From: Thiobacillus sp. | Lineage (GTDB): Bacteria > Pseudomonadota > Gammaproteobacteria > Burkholderiales > Thiobacillaceae | Reading direction: 5' to 3' | Assembly (NCBI GenBank): GCA_018262815.1 | Contig: JADFDN010000002.1 | Coordinates: 1-54,521 of the forward strand | DNA length: 54,521 nucleotides | In this document: one piece after another, positions 1 through 12,143 of the stretch | Layout: the number at the start of each line of letters is the position of its first letter | Numbering within the stretch: the first letter of the stretch is position 1 | Program-made: the position numbers and the translations under genes | The notes under the pieces: generated by a model | The model's input: only the letters and a program-made list of their open reading frames with translations | Told to the model about the DNA's origin: nothing | Databases searched by the model: none

Positions 1-267
1 GAACATCACAAGCTGGCGATCAAGGGGGCCGAAATCCGCGGCAAGGCGGTGGAAGCGAATCTGGCCGATCTGAGGACGCGCATCGCCAGGATCGAAAAGG
101 CGGGCCGCAAGGTGGGGTCGGGTCTGACAGGTCAGCTGGAGCAGGCCACCCGGGAGCAGCAGGAGCTGAAGCGCACCATCCAGAGCAACGAGGAAGCGAT
201 GAAGAACGTGCGCGAGAAATACGCGGCAGACAAGGCGCGCTTCATCGAGCTGTCGGGCAAGCAGTAA
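1..267 (+). CDS. C-terminal fragment of a coiled-coil hypothetical protein (5' end outside window)
   Basis: Frame is open from base 1 (EHHKLAIKGAEIRGKAVEANLADL...) to TAA at 265-267; Glu/Lys/Arg-rich; followed by a strong hairpin terminator. Confidence 0.6.
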   Translation, partial: EHHKLAIKGAEIRGKAVEANLADLRTRIARIEKAGRKVGSGLTGQLEQATREQQELKRTIQSNEEAMKNVREKYAADKARFIELSGKQ

Positions 268-282
268 GACACGGAATCGAAT

Positions 283-322
283 AAAAAGCGACCTCGCCGG
301 ATACCCGGCGAGGTCGCTTTTT
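283..322. terminator. Bidirectional Rho-independent terminator
   Basis: Perfect 18-bp inverted repeat AAAAAGCGACCTCGCCGG-ATAC-CCGGCGAGGTCGCTTTTT between convergent genes. Confidence 0.9.
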
Positions 323-1756
323 TCAATTCTGCAGTTTGGCTTTCAGCAGCTCGTTGACCTGTGCCGGATTGGCCTTGCCGCGGCTCGCCTTCATCACCTG
401 CCCGACCAGCGCATTAAAGGCCTTCTCCTTGCCGGAACGGAATTCCTCGACCGACTTCTGATTCGCGGCGAGCACCTCGTCGATGATCTTCTCCAGTTCT
501 CCGGAATCGGACATCTGCTTGAGGCCGCGCGCCTCGATGATGGCGTCGACTTCGCCGGCGCCTTCCCACAGGCCTTCGAACACCTGCCTGGCGAGCTTTC
601 CGGACAGCGTGCCGTCCTGGATGCGCGCGATCAGTGCGCCGAGCTGGGCGGCTGAAACCGGACTCGCCGAGATGTCGAGTTCGGCCTTGTTTAACGCGGC
701 TGCGAGTTCGCCCATTACCCAGTTGGCGGCGAGCTTGCCCTGGCCGCAAGCCTGGGCGGCGGTCTCGAAATAATCGGCGAGCGCGCGCGATCCGGTCAAC
801 ACCGCCGCATCGTAGGGCGACACGCCGTAGTCGCGCTGGAAGCGCGCCTGCATTGCGGCGGGCAGCTCGGGCAGCGCGGCGCGCACCGCTTCGATCCAGT
901 CCTCGTCAAGCTTCACCGGCAACAGGTCGGGGTCGGGGAAGTAGCGGTAGTCGTGCGCGTCTTCCTTGCTGCGCATCATGCGCGTCTCGCCGGTGTCAGG
1001 GTCGAACAGCACCGTGGCCTGCTCGATGCGGCCGCCATCTTCCAGCGTCTCGATCTGCCAGCGCACTTCGTAGTCGATCGCCTGCTGCAGGAAGCGGAAG
1101 GAATTGAGGTTCTTGATTTCGCGGCGGGTGCCGAATTCGGCCTGCCCGACCGGGCGCACCGAGACGTTGGCGTCGACGCGGAAGCTGCCTTCCTGCATGT
1201 TGCCGTCGCAGATGCCGATCCAGGTCACCAGCGTGTGCAGCGCGCGGGCATAGGCGACGGCCTCGGCGGAGGACCGCATCTCCGGCTCGGAGACGATTTC
1301 CAGCAAGGGCGTGCCGGCGCGGTTCAGATCGATGCCCGTCATGCCGTGGAAGTCTTCGTGCAGCGACTTGCCGGCGTCCTCTTCCATGTGGGCGCGGGTC
1401 AGGTGGATGGTTTTCTCGACTCCGTCGACCGCCACGGTGAGTGCACCGCCCTCGACGATGGGCTTGGCCAGTTGGCTGATCTGGTAGCCCTTGGGGAGAT
1501 CCGGGTAGAAATAGTTCTTGCGGTCGAACACGTTGATGCGGTTGAGGTTTGCCCCGATGGCGAGACCGAACTTGATCGCGCATTCCACCGCGCCCTTGTT
1601 CAACACCGGCAGGACGCCGGGCAGCGCGATGTCGACCGCGCTCGCCTGGGTGTTGGGCGCGGCGCCGAAGGCGGTGCTGCTGCCCGAGAAAATCTTGGAC
1701 TTCGTGGCGAGCTGGGTATGGACTTCCAGCCCGATGACGGTTTCCCATTTCATCAT
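323..1756 (-). CDS. gatB: Asp-tRNA(Asn)/Glu-tRNA(Gln) amidotransferase subunit B
   Basis: [27 protein letters not shown]; start reassigned inside the 570-aa ORF; overlaps gatA stop. Confidence 0.96.
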   Translation of the reverse strand: MMKWETVIGLEVHTQLATKSKIFSGSSTAFGAAPNTQASAVDIALPGVLPVLNKGAVECAIKFGLAIGANLNRINVFDRKNYFYPDLPKGYQISQLAKPIVEGGALTVAVDGVEKTIHLTRAHMEEDAGKSLHEDFHGMTGIDLNRAGTPLLEIVSEPEMRSSAEAVAYARALHTLVTWIGICDGNMQEGSFRVDANVSVRPVGQAEFGTRREIKNLNSFRFLQQAIDYEVRWQIETLEDGGRIEQATVLFDPDTGETRMMRSKEDAHDYRYFPDPDLLPVKLDEDWIEAVRAALPELPAAMQARFQRDYGVSPYDAAVLTGSRALADYFETAAQACGQGKLAANWVMGELAAALNKAELDISASPVSAAQLGALIARIQDGTLSGKLARQVFEGLWEGAGEVDAIIEARGLKQMSDSGELEKIIDEVLAANQKSVEEFRSGKEKAFNALVGQVMKASRGKANPAQVNELLKAKLQN

Positions 1757-3213
1757 TTCAGGCCCTCCGGTGCGCGGGCATGCCAGTCCGTCGCGCGCTG
1801 GTACTGATGGGCGACGTTGAGCATCTTCGCCTCGGAAAAGTAGTTGCCGACCAGCTGCAGGCCGATCGGCAGCCCCTGGGAGTCGAAGCCGCAGGGTAGG
1901 CTCATGCCCGGCAGGCCGGCGAGGTTGGCGGGAATGGTGTAGAGATCGTTCAGATACATCTCGACCGGATCGTCGGATTTCTCGCCCAGTCTGAACGCGG
2001 TGCCCGGCGCGGTGGGGCCGAGGATGACGTCGCAAACCTTGAAGGCTTCGCTGAAGTCGTTGGCGATCAGACGGCGGATTTTCTGCGCCTGCAGGTAGTA
2101 GGCGTCGTAGTAGCCGTGGCTTAGAACATAGGCGCCGATCAGGATGCGCCGCTTCACTTCCGCGCCGAAGCCCTGCGCGCGGGTCTTGCAGTACATGTCG
2201 TCGAGGCTGCCGTAGTCCGGCGCGCGGTAGCCGTAGCGCACGCCGTCGAAGCGCGACAGGTTGGAGGAGGCTTCGGCCGGCGCCAGCACGTAGTAGACGG
2301 GGATCGCGAGCTTCGAGTTGGCGAGCGAGATTTCGACGGTGGTGGCGCCGAGTTTTTTCAGCTCGGCAACCGCGGCGTCCACTGCGGCTGCGACTTCGTT
2401 GTTGAGGCCCTCGGCGAAGAATTCCTTCGGCAGGCCGACGCGCAGGCCGGTCAGGGGCTTGTCCAGATCACGCGCGTAGTCTTCCTTGTCGCGTTCCAGA
2501 CTGGTCGAGTCGTTGGGGTCGAAGCCGGTCATCACGTTCAGCAGCAGCGCGCAATCTTCGGCCGAGGGCGCCATCGGGCCGGCCTGGTCGAGGCTGGAGG
2601 CGAACGCGATCATGCCGTAGCGCGACACCAGGCCGTAGGTGGGCTTGAGCCCCGTAATGCCGCACAGCGCGGCGGGCTGGCGGATCGAGCCGCCGGTGTC
2701 GGTGCCGGTGGCGGCGGGCGCCATGCGTGCGGCGACGCAGGCGGCGGCGCCGCCCGACGAACCGCCGGGCACGTAGGCGGTATTCCACGGATTTTTCACC
2801 GCGCCGAAATGGCTGGTCTCGTTCGACGAACCCATCGCGAACTCGTCCATGTTGGTCTTGCCTAGACTCGGCAGGCCGGCGGCCTTGAAGCGCTGGATCA
2901 CATGGGCGTCGTAGGGCGCGACGAAGTTGTGCAGCATTTTCGAGCCGCAGGTGGTGAGCCAGCCGTCGGTGCAGAAGATGTCCTTGTGGGCGATCGGCAC
3001 GCCGGTCAGCGGGCCGGCCAGGCCGGCGGCGATCAGGGCGTCGGCTGCGGCGGCCTCGAGCAGCGTTTTTTCGGGATCGACCGTGATGAAGGCATTGATC
3101 GCCGGATTCAGCGCGGCGATGCGGTCGAGGTAGGTCTGCGCCAGCTCGCGGCTGGAAATCTGCCTGGCGGCAAGCTGGGCCGCGAGCGCGGAAAGGGACG
3201 TTTCGGAAGACAT
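1753..3213 (-). CDS. gatA: Asp-tRNA(Asn)/Glu-tRNA(Gln) amidotransferase subunit A
   Basis: Amidase signature [32 protein letters not shown]; gatCAB order. Confidence 0.97.
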   Translation of the reverse strand: MSSETSLSALAAQLAARQISSRELAQTYLDRIAALNPAINAFITVDPEKTLLEAAAADALIAAGLAGPLTGVPIAHKDIFCTDGWLTTCGSKMLHNFVAPYDAHVIQRFKAAGLPSLGKTNMDEFAMGSSNETSHFGAVKNPWNTAYVPGGSSGGAAACVAARMAPAATGTDTGGSIRQPAALCGITGLKPTYGLVSRYGMIAFASSLDQAGPMAPSAEDCALLLNVMTGFDPNDSTSLERDKEDYARDLDKPLTGLRVGLPKEFFAEGLNNEVAAAVDAAVAELKKLGATTVEISLANSKLAIPVYYVLAPAEASSNLSRFDGVRYGYRAPDYGSLDDMYCKTRAQGFGAEVKRRILIGAYVLSHGYYDAYYLQAQKIRRLIANDFSEAFKVCDVILGPTAPGTAFRLGEKSDDPVEMYLNDLYTIPANLAGLPGMSLPCGFDSQGLPIGLQLVGNYFSEAKMLNVAHQYQRATDWHARAPEGLK

Positions 3214-3216
3214 GAC

Positions 3217-3504
3217 TTACTCGATGACTTTGGGCACGAGATAGAGGCCGTTTTCGACCGCGGGCGCGATCGCCTGGAAGGCGGCGTGACGGTCGGTTTC
3301 GGTCACGGCGTCGTCGCGCAGACGCTGATAAACCTCCTGTGCGTGGGCCATCGGCGCGATGCCGGCGGTATCCACCGCCTGCATGGTGGCGATGAGGTCG
3401 AAAATGCTGTTGAGCTGGGCCTGCGTGGCCTGCGCCTCGGCATCGCTGGTTTCGATGCGCGCAAGGCGGGCGATGCGCTTGACGTCGTCCGGGGTGAGGG
3501 ACAT
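3217..3504 (-). CDS. gatC: Asp-tRNA(Asn)/Glu-tRNA(Gln) amidotransferase subunit C
   Basis: [24 protein letters not shown], 95 aa, upstream of gatA. Confidence 0.95.
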   Translation of the reverse strand: MSLTPDDVKRIARLARIETSDAEAQATQAQLNSIFDLIATMQAVDTAGIAPMAHAQEVYQRLRDDAVTETDRHAAFQAIAPAVENGLYLVPKVIE

Positions 3505-3523
3505 GGTGGAAGCACCTGAATAC

Positions 3524-4652
<1,129 letters not shown>

Positions 4653-4693
4653 CCCCGGCAACACGCAACGTCCCGCACAAGGGCCATCGATAA

Positions 4694-5539
4694 ATGGCGA
4701 TGCCCGACCAGCTCATGTTCGCCCGCAGGCTGGGGCCGACGTCGCGCCTGCTGATCTGGCTGCTGGTCGGCGTGAGCTTCATCGTACTCGATACCCGCTA
4801 TCACACCCTCGACGGCTTGCGCAGCGGCTTCTCGCTGTTGCTGCAGCCGGTGCGCGAACTCATGCGCGCGCCCTCCGATGTCGCCGCCGAACTGACGGGG
4901 TTTTTCACCCGCCACCGTCTTCTGCAAAAAGAGCGTGACGCCTTGCTGGCCGAGCGTGCGCAGGTTCAGGTCGGGGCCAGCGTCGCGAAGGCGCTGGCCC
5001 GCGAAAATGCAGAATTGCGCCGTCTGCTGCAGTTGCCGGCGCGGTCCGGCCAGCAGATGGTCCGGGCTGCCCTGCTGTATCAGGGACACAACTGGTTTGC
5101 CCAGCGCATCACCCTCGATCAGGGCGCCGGGGCAGGATTGCGCGGCGGCTTGCCGGTGGTCGATGCCTGGGGCCTGGTCGGGCAGGTGAGCCGGGTTTAT
5201 CCGGGAACGAGCGAAGTGACGCTGGTGAGCGATCCGCATCAGCTAACCCCCGTGTTCGTCGAGCGTACCGGTCAGCGCGGGCTGGCGGCAGGCAGTGGGC
5301 AAAACCAGCTGGAGCTGCGCTACATGCCGTCACAGACCGATATCCGGGCGGGCGACCGCCTGCTGACGTCGGGAATCGACCGGGTCTATCCGGCCGGGAT
5401 ACCGGTGGCGCGCGTCACGCGGGTGTCGCGCTCGCAGTCCAGCCCCTATCTGCGGGTGGAGTGTCTGCCGCTGGCGGGGCTCAACCGTTCCCATGCCGTG
5501 CTGGTGCTGATCGCCGCGCCGCAGGTGATCGCGCAATGA
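4694..5539 (+). CDS. mreC: Rod shape-determining protein MreC
   Basis: N-terminal TM, coiled coil, MreC beta domain; position after mreB. Confidence 0.93.
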   Translation: MAMPDQLMFARRLGPTSRLLIWLLVGVSFIVLDTRYHTLDGLRSGFSLLLQPVRELMRAPSDVAAELTGFFTRHRLLQKERDALLAERAQVQVGASVAKALARENAELRRLLQLPARSGQQMVRAALLYQGHNWFAQRITLDQGAGAGLRGGLPVVDAWGLVGQVSRVYPGTSEVTLVSDPHQLTPVFVERTGQRGLAAGSGQNQLELRYMPSQTDIRAGDRLLTSGIDRVYPAGIPVARVTRVSRSQSSPYLRVECLPLAGLNRSHAVLVLIAAPQVIAQ

Positions 5540-6039
5540 ACGCCGCGCCTGCTCAGACACTTGGCAGCTGGCGCCGCATCCTCGGCAGCCTGATTCTGGC
5601 CGTGCTGCTGGAACAGCTGCCGTGGACCGGCTGGGCGCTGGCCCTGCGTCCCGATTTCGTGCTGGTCGGCGTGCTGTTCTGGGCCTTGCATCAGCCCGCG
5701 CGCATCGGCTTTGCCACGGCGTTTTTTCTCGGGCTGCTGGCCGATTTCCAGGACGGGGTGGTGTTCGGCCAGCATGCCATCGCCTACGTGATCGGTGTCT
5801 ATCTGGTGCTGTTCCTGCGTCTGCGCCTGCTGCAGTTCGATCCGTTGCGGCAGGCGGCGCAGCTGTTTCCCATCTTTCTCGCGGTGCAGCTGGTCGTGCT
5901 GCTGGCGGGCTGGCTGGCGGTCAATCCGCCGGCGGGGCTGGCCATGCTGCTGCCGGTGCTGAGCAGCACCCTGCTGTGGTACCTGGTGGCGGGCTTTCTG
6001 CGCCTGTGGCACGGCAAGGGCCTGCAGGATCGGGCGTGA
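5536..6039 (+). CDS. mreD: Rod shape-determining protein MreD
   Basis: Hydrophobic ~167-aa protein; ATGA overlap with mreC. Confidence 0.9.
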   Translation: MNAAPAQTLGSWRRILGSLILAVLLEQLPWTGWALALRPDFVLVGVLFWALHQPARIGFATAFFLGLLADFQDGVVFGQHAIAYVIGVYLVLFLRLRLLQFDPLRQAAQLFPIFLAVQLVVLLAGWLAVNPPAGLAMLLPVLSSTLLWYLVAGFLRLWHGKGLQDRA

Positions 6040-6045
6040 TCCTGG

Positions 6046-7938
6046 ATGAGACTCGCGACACCGCTGAAGAATCTGGATCGCGAACTGGCCCGTTTTCACG
6101 GCCGGCTGAAAGTGGGGGCGGCGTTCGTCGCGCTGCTGGCGGCGGCGCTGCTGGCGCGCGCGTTCTATCTGCAGATCATGCAGCAGGAACACTACATCGA
6201 GCGTGCCGAGAGCAACCGCATTTCGCTGGTGCCTGCCGCGCCGCACCGCGGGCTGATTCTCGACCGCAACGGCCGCATCCTGGCGGAAAACTATTCTGCC
6301 TATACGCTGGAGCTGACCCGTGCGCAGACGGGCAACCTGGACGCCACGCTGGCCGAGGTGGGCAAGCTGGTGGAAATCACGCCGGGTCAGCTGCGGCGTT
6401 TCCGCCGCCTGCTCTCGGAGTCGCACGAATTCGAGACGGTTCCGCTGAAAAGCAAGCTGACCGACGAGGAGGTGGCGATTCTGGCGGCCCATCGCTATCG
6501 CCTGCCCGGGGTGGAAGTGAAGGCGCGGCTGTTCCGCAATTATCAAGCCGGGCCGGGCATGGCGCACGTGCTGGGTTTTATCGGCCGCATCAACGACCGT
6601 GACCTGAAGCAGTTGCGCGAGACCGGCCGCGAGCAGAACTATCGGGGCAGCGTCCATATCGGCAAGACCGGTCTGGAGCAGAGTTACGAAACCCTGCTGC
6701 ATGGCCGCACCGGCTTCGACCAGATGGAGACCGACGCCAGCGGTCGCGCAGTGCGCATGCTGTCGCGCATTCCGCCGGTGCCGGGCAAGGACCTGCGCCT
6801 GCATCTCGACGTGGAGTTGCAGGCGGTGGCCGAGCATGCCTTCGGCGATTACCTGGGCGGGCTGGTGGCGCTCGACCCCAATACCGGGGGGGTGCTGGCG
6901 CTGGTGTCCAAGCCGGGATTCGACCCCAACCTGTTCGTCGACGGCATCGACCCGGAAACCTGGAAGTCGCTCAACGAGTCGCCCGAGCGGCCGATGGTCA
7001 ACCGCGTGCTGCGCGGGATCTACCCGCCAGGCTCGACCATCAAGCCGCTGATGGCGCTGGCCGGGCTGGAACTGGGCGTGCGCAAGGCGTCCGACAGCAT
7101 CGACGACCCGGGGTATTTTTCGCTGCCCAACAGCCGGCACCGCTTCCGCGACTGGAAAGCCGGCGGGCACGGCATGGTCGATTTGCGCAAATCCATCTCG
7201 CAGTCGTGCGATACCTATTACTACAAGCTGGCGGTGGACATGGGGATCGACCGCATGCACGATTATCTGGCGCAGTTCGGCCTGGGCGAGAAAACCGGCA
7301 TCGACCTGGAGGGCGAGTCGTCAGGGCTGCTGCCCTCGCGCGAGTGGAAGCAGCGTCGCTGGAAGCAGCCCTGGTATCCCGGCGAGACGGTGATCGCCGG
7401 AATCGGCCAGGGCTACCACCTGACCACGCCGCTGCAACTCGCGGTGGCGACGGCCATGCTGGCCAATGGCGGCCGGCGGATCGAGCCGCGTCTGGTGCAG
7501 GCGGTGCGCGATCCGCTGGCCCATACCTGGCAATCCATTCCGGGCCGGGAACGCGGCAGGCTGGCGATCACGCCGGAGCATCTGGACGTGGTGCGCGAAG
7601 GCATGATGGACGTCCTGCGCCCAGGCGGAACGGCCGCCGCCTCAGCCGCCGGCGCGTCGTACACGAGTGCCGGCAAGACCGGAACCGCGCAGGTGGTCGG
7701 CATCAAGCAGGGGGCGCGCTATGACGCCAGCCGGCTGGCCCGCCAGCATCGCGACCATGCGCTGTTCATCGCCTATGCACCCGCCGAGAATCCGACCATC
7801 GTGGTGGCGGTGATGGTGGAAAACGGCGGCTCCGGCAGCGGCACCGCGGCGCCTGTCGCGCGCGCGGTATTCGATTACTACCTGACCGGGAAGCGTCCCG
7901 GCAGCATGCAACTGGAGGCCGACCTTGCCGCGGACTAG
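6046..7938 (+). CDS. mrdA: Penicillin-binding protein 2 (transpeptidase)
   Basis: PGSTIKP, SQSCDTYYY and AGKTGTAQ motifs. Confidence 0.96.
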   Translation: MRLATPLKNLDRELARFHGRLKVGAAFVALLAAALLARAFYLQIMQQEHYIERAESNRISLVPAAPHRGLILDRNGRILAENYSAYTLELTRAQTGNLDATLAEVGKLVEITPGQLRRFRRLLSESHEFETVPLKSKLTDEEVAILAAHRYRLPGVEVKARLFRNYQAGPGMAHVLGFIGRINDRDLKQLRETGREQNYRGSVHIGKTGLEQSYETLLHGRTGFDQMETDASGRAVRMLSRIPPVPGKDLRLHLDVELQAVAEHAFGDYLGGLVALDPNTGGVLALVSKPGFDPNLFVDGIDPETWKSLNESPERPMVNRVLRGIYPPGSTIKPLMALAGLELGVRKASDSIDDPGYFSLPNSRHRFRDWKAGGHGMVDLRKSISQSCDTYYYKLAVDMGIDRMHDYLAQFGLGEKTGIDLEGESSGLLPSREWKQRRWKQPWYPGETVIAGIGQGYHLTTPLQLAVATAMLANGGRRIEPRLVQAVRDPLAHTWQSIPGRERGRLAITPEHLDVVREGMMDVLRPGGTAAASAAGASYTSAGKTGTAQVVGIKQGARYDASRLARQHRDHALFIAYAPAENPTIVVAVMVENGGSGSGTAAPVARAVFDYYLTGKRPGSMQLEADLAAD

Positions 7939-9025
7939 TCACTGGATATTGCGCCGGCTGAGCCACCTCGACGGCATTCTGCTGCTGCTGGTGCTGCTAC
8001 TGCTGGGCATCAGCCTGGCCGTGGTGGCGAGCGCGTCGGGGCAAAGCCCGGCGCGCATCACTGGCCACCTGATCAACATGGGACTCGCGCTCGGCGTGAT
8101 GGTGGTGATCGCCAACATCCCGCCGCATCTGCTGTCCAAGGTGGGGCCGCCGCTGTACGTGGCGGGCGTGGTGCTGCTGATCGGGGTGGCGCTGTTCGGC
8201 GAGATCCGCAACGGTTCGCGGCGCTGGCTGAACCTGGGCTTCATGGCGTTCCAGCCGTCGGAGCTTCTGAAGCTGGCGCTGCCGCTGATGCTGGCCTGGT
8301 ATTTTCAGCGCAACGAGGGATTGCTGCGCGCGAAACACTTCCTGGCGGGGGCGATCCTGCTGCTGGTGCCGTTCCTGCTGATCCTGCGCCAGCCCGATCT
8401 GGGCACCGCGCTGATGATCGGCGCTTCCGGCTTCTACCTGCTGTTCTTTGCCGGGCTGCCGTGGAAGGTGATCCTGGGCGGCGGCGTCCTGGGCGGCGCC
8501 GCCCTGCCGGTGATGTGGGGCCTGATGCACGACTATCAGCAACGCCGCGTGCTGACCCTGCTCGATCCCTCGTCCGACCCGCTGGGTGCCGGCTACCACA
8601 TCATCCAGTCGACCATCGCGATCGGCTCGGGCGGCCTGTTCGGCAAGGGCTGGATGCAGGGCACGCAAACCCAGCTCGATTTCATTCCCGAACGGACGAC
8701 CGACTTCGTGTTTGCCGTGTTCGGCGAGGAATTCGGCTACGTCGGCGCGATTTTCCTGGTGGGCCTGTATCTGGCGATCGTCGTGCGCGGACTGGTCATC
8801 GCGGCGCGGGCGCCGACGCTGTTCGGCCGCCTGATGGCAGCCACGCTGAGTCTCAATCTGTTCACCTATGCCTTCGTCAACATGGGCATGGTGTCGGGCA
8901 TCCTGCCGGTGGTGGGCGTGCCCTTGCCGCTGATGAGTTATGGCGGCACTGCGCTGATCACGCTGCTGCTCGGCATGGGTATTGTGATGAGCGTGGCGAC
9001 GCATCGCCAGCTCAACAAAACCTGA
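7925..9025 (+). CDS. rodA: Rod shape-determining protein RodA (SEDS glycosyltransferase)
   Basis: Polytopic; GVPLPLMSYGGTALITLLLGMGI C-terminal signature; TTG start overlaps mrdA. Confidence 0.95.
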   Translation: MPRTSHWILRRLSHLDGILLLLVLLLLGISLAVVASASGQSPARITGHLINMGLALGVMVVIANIPPHLLSKVGPPLYVAGVVLLIGVALFGEIRNGSRRWLNLGFMAFQPSELLKLALPLMLAWYFQRNEGLLRAKHFLAGAILLLVPFLLILRQPDLGTALMIGASGFYLLFFAGLPWKVILGGGVLGGAALPVMWGLMHDYQQRRVLTLLDPSSDPLGAGYHIIQSTIAIGSGGLFGKGWMQGTQTQLDFIPERTTDFVFAVFGEEFGYVGAIFLVGLYLAIVVRGLVIAARAPTLFGRLMAATLSLNLFTYAFVNMGMVSGILPVVGVPLPLMSYGGTALITLLLGMGIVMSVATHRQLNKT

Positions 9026-9042
9026 CAGGCTAAAATGTGCGC

Positions 9043-9861
9043 ATGAACGCCCTTCTGATCCTGAGCACGGCGGCCCTGGGCCTGGCACTTGCCGGCTGCG
9101 CCAGCACTCCGCCCCCCAAGCAGGCCTCGACTCCGCCGAAAAGCGGCGGCTACTATCTCGACGATGGCCCCGAAACGACTCCGCCGGCGAATCTCGACGC
9201 GGTGCCCGACGCCGTGCCGCGCGACGAGCCGCTGCATCGCTTTGCCAATCGCACCTATGTTGCGCTGGGCAACACCTATACGCCGCAAACCACGCGCCGG
9301 CCGCATCGCGAGGAAGGTCTGGCATCCTGGTACGGGCGCCGTTTCCACGGCAGGAAAACCGCGTCGGGCGAGCCCTACGACATGTATGCGATGACCGCCG
9401 CGCATCCCACCCTGCCGATCCCCAGCTATGCGCGGGTCACGGCGCTGAACAGCAACAAGTCCGTGGTGGTGCGCATCAATGATCGCGGGCCATTTCACAG
9501 CAAGCGCGTCATCGACCTCTCATACACTGCTGCCCACAAGCTCGGCTATATCAAGCAGGGCAGCACCCGGGTGCGGGTGGAAAGCCTCGATCCCGCCGCC
9601 TACGATACCCAGGGCGAAGCGATCACCGAAGGCGTCTATCTGCAGGTGGGGGCGTTCTCGAATGCCGACAATGCGCGCCAGCTGCTGGCGCGCCTGCTGC
9701 GCGAACTCGAACTCGATGCCAGCCAGACGCGCGTGGTGCTCAACGGCAGCCTGCACCGGGTGCAGCTGGGTCCGTATCCCAGCGACGACGCGGCGCATTC
9801 GGACCGCACGCGGGTGCGGGAACGTCTCGACCTGAATGCAGTCCTGGTCAGACGCGATTGA
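9043..9861 (+). CDS. rlpA: Septal ring lytic transglycosylase RlpA (lipoprotein, DPBB + SPOR)
   Basis: Lipobox LALAGC; GLASWYGRRFHGRKTASGEPYD; C-terminal SPOR-like region. Confidence 0.93.
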   Translation: MNALLILSTAALGLALAGCASTPPPKQASTPPKSGGYYLDDGPETTPPANLDAVPDAVPRDEPLHRFANRTYVALGNTYTPQTTRRPHREEGLASWYGRRFHGRKTASGEPYDMYAMTAAHPTLPIPSYARVTALNSNKSVVVRINDRGPFHSKRVIDLSYTAAHKLGYIKQGSTRVRVESLDPAAYDTQGEAITEGVYLQVGAFSNADNARQLLARLLRELELDASQTRVVLNGSLHRVQLGPYPSDDAAHSDRTRVRERLDLNAVLVRRD

Positions 9862-9875
9862 TTTTGAGGTCAGGC

Positions 9876-10991
9876 ATGAAAATTTTCTGGGTGGGGCTGG
9901 TGCTCCTGTTTTCTGCATCCGCATGGGCGGCTCCTGCCGGCATCGCGGCACGCGCCTGGATCGTGATCGATCAGCCGAGTGGTCGCGAACTGGCCTCGCA
10001 CCAGGCCGACCTGCCGCTGGCACCGGCCTCGCTGACGCAGTTGATGACGGCCTATGTGCTGCTGGGCGACATCAAAAGGAACAAGCTGAGCCTGGGGGAA
10101 TCCCTGAGCGTTCCGGAAATCGCCACCCGGGTCGACGGTGCGCGCATCTTTCTCAAGGAGGGCGACCAGGTCAGCGTCGACACCCTGCTGCAGGCGATGC
10201 TGGTGCACTCGGCCGGCGACGCCACGCTCACGCTGGTCACGACAGTCGATGGCCGCGAGGACCGGTTCGTCGAGCGGATGAACCGCGAAGCCCAACGCCT
10301 CGGCATGACGAAAACCCGCTTCATGAACGCCACCGGCCTGACCGAGCCCGGCCATGTCTCCAGCGCACGCGACCTCGCCCTGCTGGGCCGGGCGCTGGCG
10401 CGCGACTTTCCGGATCGTCAGGGGTTCTTCTCGCAGAAGGTCCTGTCCTTCAAGGGGGTCACGCATTACAACGGCAACCGCCTGCTGTGGCGCGACAGCA
10501 CGGTGAACGGCCTCAAGGTCGGCCGCACCCTCCAGGCCGGCTACAGCATGGCGGCGTCGGCCCGGCGCGGCGACCAGCGCCGCATCGCCGTGGTGCTGGG
10601 CGGGCGATCCGATGCGCAGCGGACCCAGGACGCCCTGCGTCTGCTGAACTACGGTTTCGAGAATTTCGACAGCGTATTGCTTTATCGCGCGCAGCAAGCG
10701 GTCAAGGTGGCGAAAATCTACCGCGGCGCGCGCGCATCGGTGAGCATGGGATTTGCCCAGGATTTCCATGTGCTGCTTCCGCGCGGCAGCGCGTCGCGTG
10801 TCAAGGCCGAAGTCATCACCCAGCAGCCGATCGTGGCGCCGCTGCGCAAGGGGCAGCGCATGGGCACGCTGCGGCTGCTGCTCGACGGCAAGCCGCTGGG
10901 CGACTATCCGCTGGTCGCGCTGCACGACGTCGCCGTCGCCGGCATCTTCGGCCGCGGCTGGGATTCGATCCGCCTGTTCTTCGCCCAATGA
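9876..10991 (+). CDS. dacC: D-alanyl-D-alanine carboxypeptidase (PBP5/6 type)
   Basis: Signal peptide, SLTQ nucleophile region, SAGDA motif, VNGLKVGRT box. Confidence 0.9.
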   Translation: MKIFWVGLVLLFSASAWAAPAGIAARAWIVIDQPSGRELASHQADLPLAPASLTQLMTAYVLLGDIKRNKLSLGESLSVPEIATRVDGARIFLKEGDQVSVDTLLQAMLVHSAGDATLTLVTTVDGREDRFVERMNREAQRLGMTKTRFMNATGLTEPGHVSSARDLALLGRALARDFPDRQGFFSQKVLSFKGVTHYNGNRLLWRDSTVNGLKVGRTLQAGYSMAASARRGDQRRIAVVLGGRSDAQRTQDALRLLNYGFENFDSVLLYRAQQAVKVAKIYRGARASVSMGFAQDFHVLLPRGSASRVKAEVITQQPIVAPLRKGQRMGTLRLLLDGKPLGDYPLVALHDVAVAGIFGRGWDSIRLFFAQ

Positions 10992-11836
10992 GCGTCTATC
11001 TCAACGGCCGGTTTCTGCCGCTGGCCGAGGCCACCATTCCGGTACTCGACCGCGGCTTCGTCTTCGGCGACGGCGTCTACGAACTGGTGCCGGTGTATTC
11101 CAGAAAGCCGTTCCGCCTCGACGAACACCTGCGCCGCCTGCAGGGCAGCCTCGACGGCATCCGGCTCGCCAACCCGCACGACATGGCGGGATGGCGCGAA
11201 CGCATCCTGCAATTGATCGCCCTGCAGGATTTTCCCGACCAGTCGCTCTACATCCAGGTGACGCGCGGGGTCGCCCCGCGCGACCACGCCTTCCCCAAGG
11301 GCGTGGCGCCGACCGTCTTCATGTTCGCGCAGCCGCTGGTGACCGCCACGCCCGCGCAAAAGGCGGCGGGCGTATGCGCGGTGACGGCGGTCGACAACCG
11401 CTGGCTGCGCTGCAATATCAAGGCGATCTCGCTGCTGCCCAACATCCTGCTGCGGCAGCAGGCGATCGACGCCGAGTGCGCCGAAACCGTGATGCTGCGT
11501 GACGGCTTCCTGACCGAAGGCGCGGCGAGCAACATCTTCGTGGTGAAGCACGGCGTGCTCATGGCGCCGCCGCCGTCCAACCTGATGCTGACCGGGATCA
11601 CCTACGACGTGGTGCTGGAGCTGGCTGCGGCGCACGGCATTCCGCACCAGGTGCGGGCGATTTCCGAGGCCGAGGTGCGTGACGCCGACGAGCTGTGGAT
11701 GACCTCGTCCACCAAGGAGATCATGGCGATCGTGAAGCTCGACGGCGTGCCGGTCGGTGCTGGCGTGCCGGGCCCGCTGGCGCAGCGGATGGAGGCGCTG
11801 TATCAGACCTTCAAGCTACAGGTGATGCGCGCATGA
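10988..11836 (+). CDS. dat: D-amino-acid transaminase (class IV aminotransferase)
   Basis: [41 protein letters not shown] overlap. Confidence 0.9.
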   Translation: MSVYLNGRFLPLAEATIPVLDRGFVFGDGVYELVPVYSRKPFRLDEHLRRLQGSLDGIRLANPHDMAGWRERILQLIALQDFPDQSLYIQVTRGVAPRDHAFPKGVAPTVFMFAQPLVTATPAQKAAGVCAVTAVDNRWLRCNIKAISLLPNILLRQQAIDAECAETVMLRDGFLTEGAASNIFVVKHGVLMAPPPSNLMLTGITYDVVLELAAAHGIPHQVRAISEAEVRDADELWMTSSTKEIMAIVKLDGVPVGAGVPGPLAQRMEALYQTFKLQVMRA

Positions 11837-12099
11837 GCGACGAAGAGACCTTGTTCCAATTTCCTACCGACTTTCCGATCAAGATCATGGGCGAGCGGCG
11901 CGACGATTTCGCGCAGACCATGGTCGAGCTGGTGCAGCGCCATGCGCCCGATTTCCGGGCCGAAACGGTCGAGATGCGGGCATCCCGCAGCGGCAACTAC
12001 CTGTCGGTGACCTGCGTGGTGCGCGCCACCTCGAAAGCCCAGCTCGATGCGCTGTACCGCGAGATCACCGCGCATCCCTGGGTGAAGATGGCGCTGTGA
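11833..12099 (+). CDS. ybeD: YbeD/DUF493 family protein
   Basis: 88 aa, [25 protein letters not shown]; located before lipB. Confidence 0.9.
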   Translation: MSDEETLFQFPTDFPIKIMGERRDDFAQTMVELVQRHAPDFRAETVEMRASRSGNYLSVTCVVRATSKAQLDALYREITAHPWVKMAL

Positions 12100-12132
12100 G
12101 GGGTCAGGATTCAGGGGTCAGGGGTCAGGGGG
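12099..12132. repeat. Short GGGGTCAG-type dispersed repeat
   Basis: AGGGGTCAGGATTCAGGGGTCAGGGGTCAGGGG; related text recurs at 14213-14280. Confidence 0.55.
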
Positions 12133-12143
12133 ACGAGGCGGTC

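Noticed and set aside
323-2035. Full 570-aa gatB ORF
   Set aside because: First ~93 codons are out-of-frame gatA sequence; true start MMKWETVIG at 1756
5446-7260. 604-aa minus-strand ORF
   Set aside because: Shadow of mreD/mrdA, low-complexity composition
9836-11836. 666-aa fused ORF
   Set aside because: Upstream half overlaps dacC out of frame; only 10988-11836 (dat) is coding
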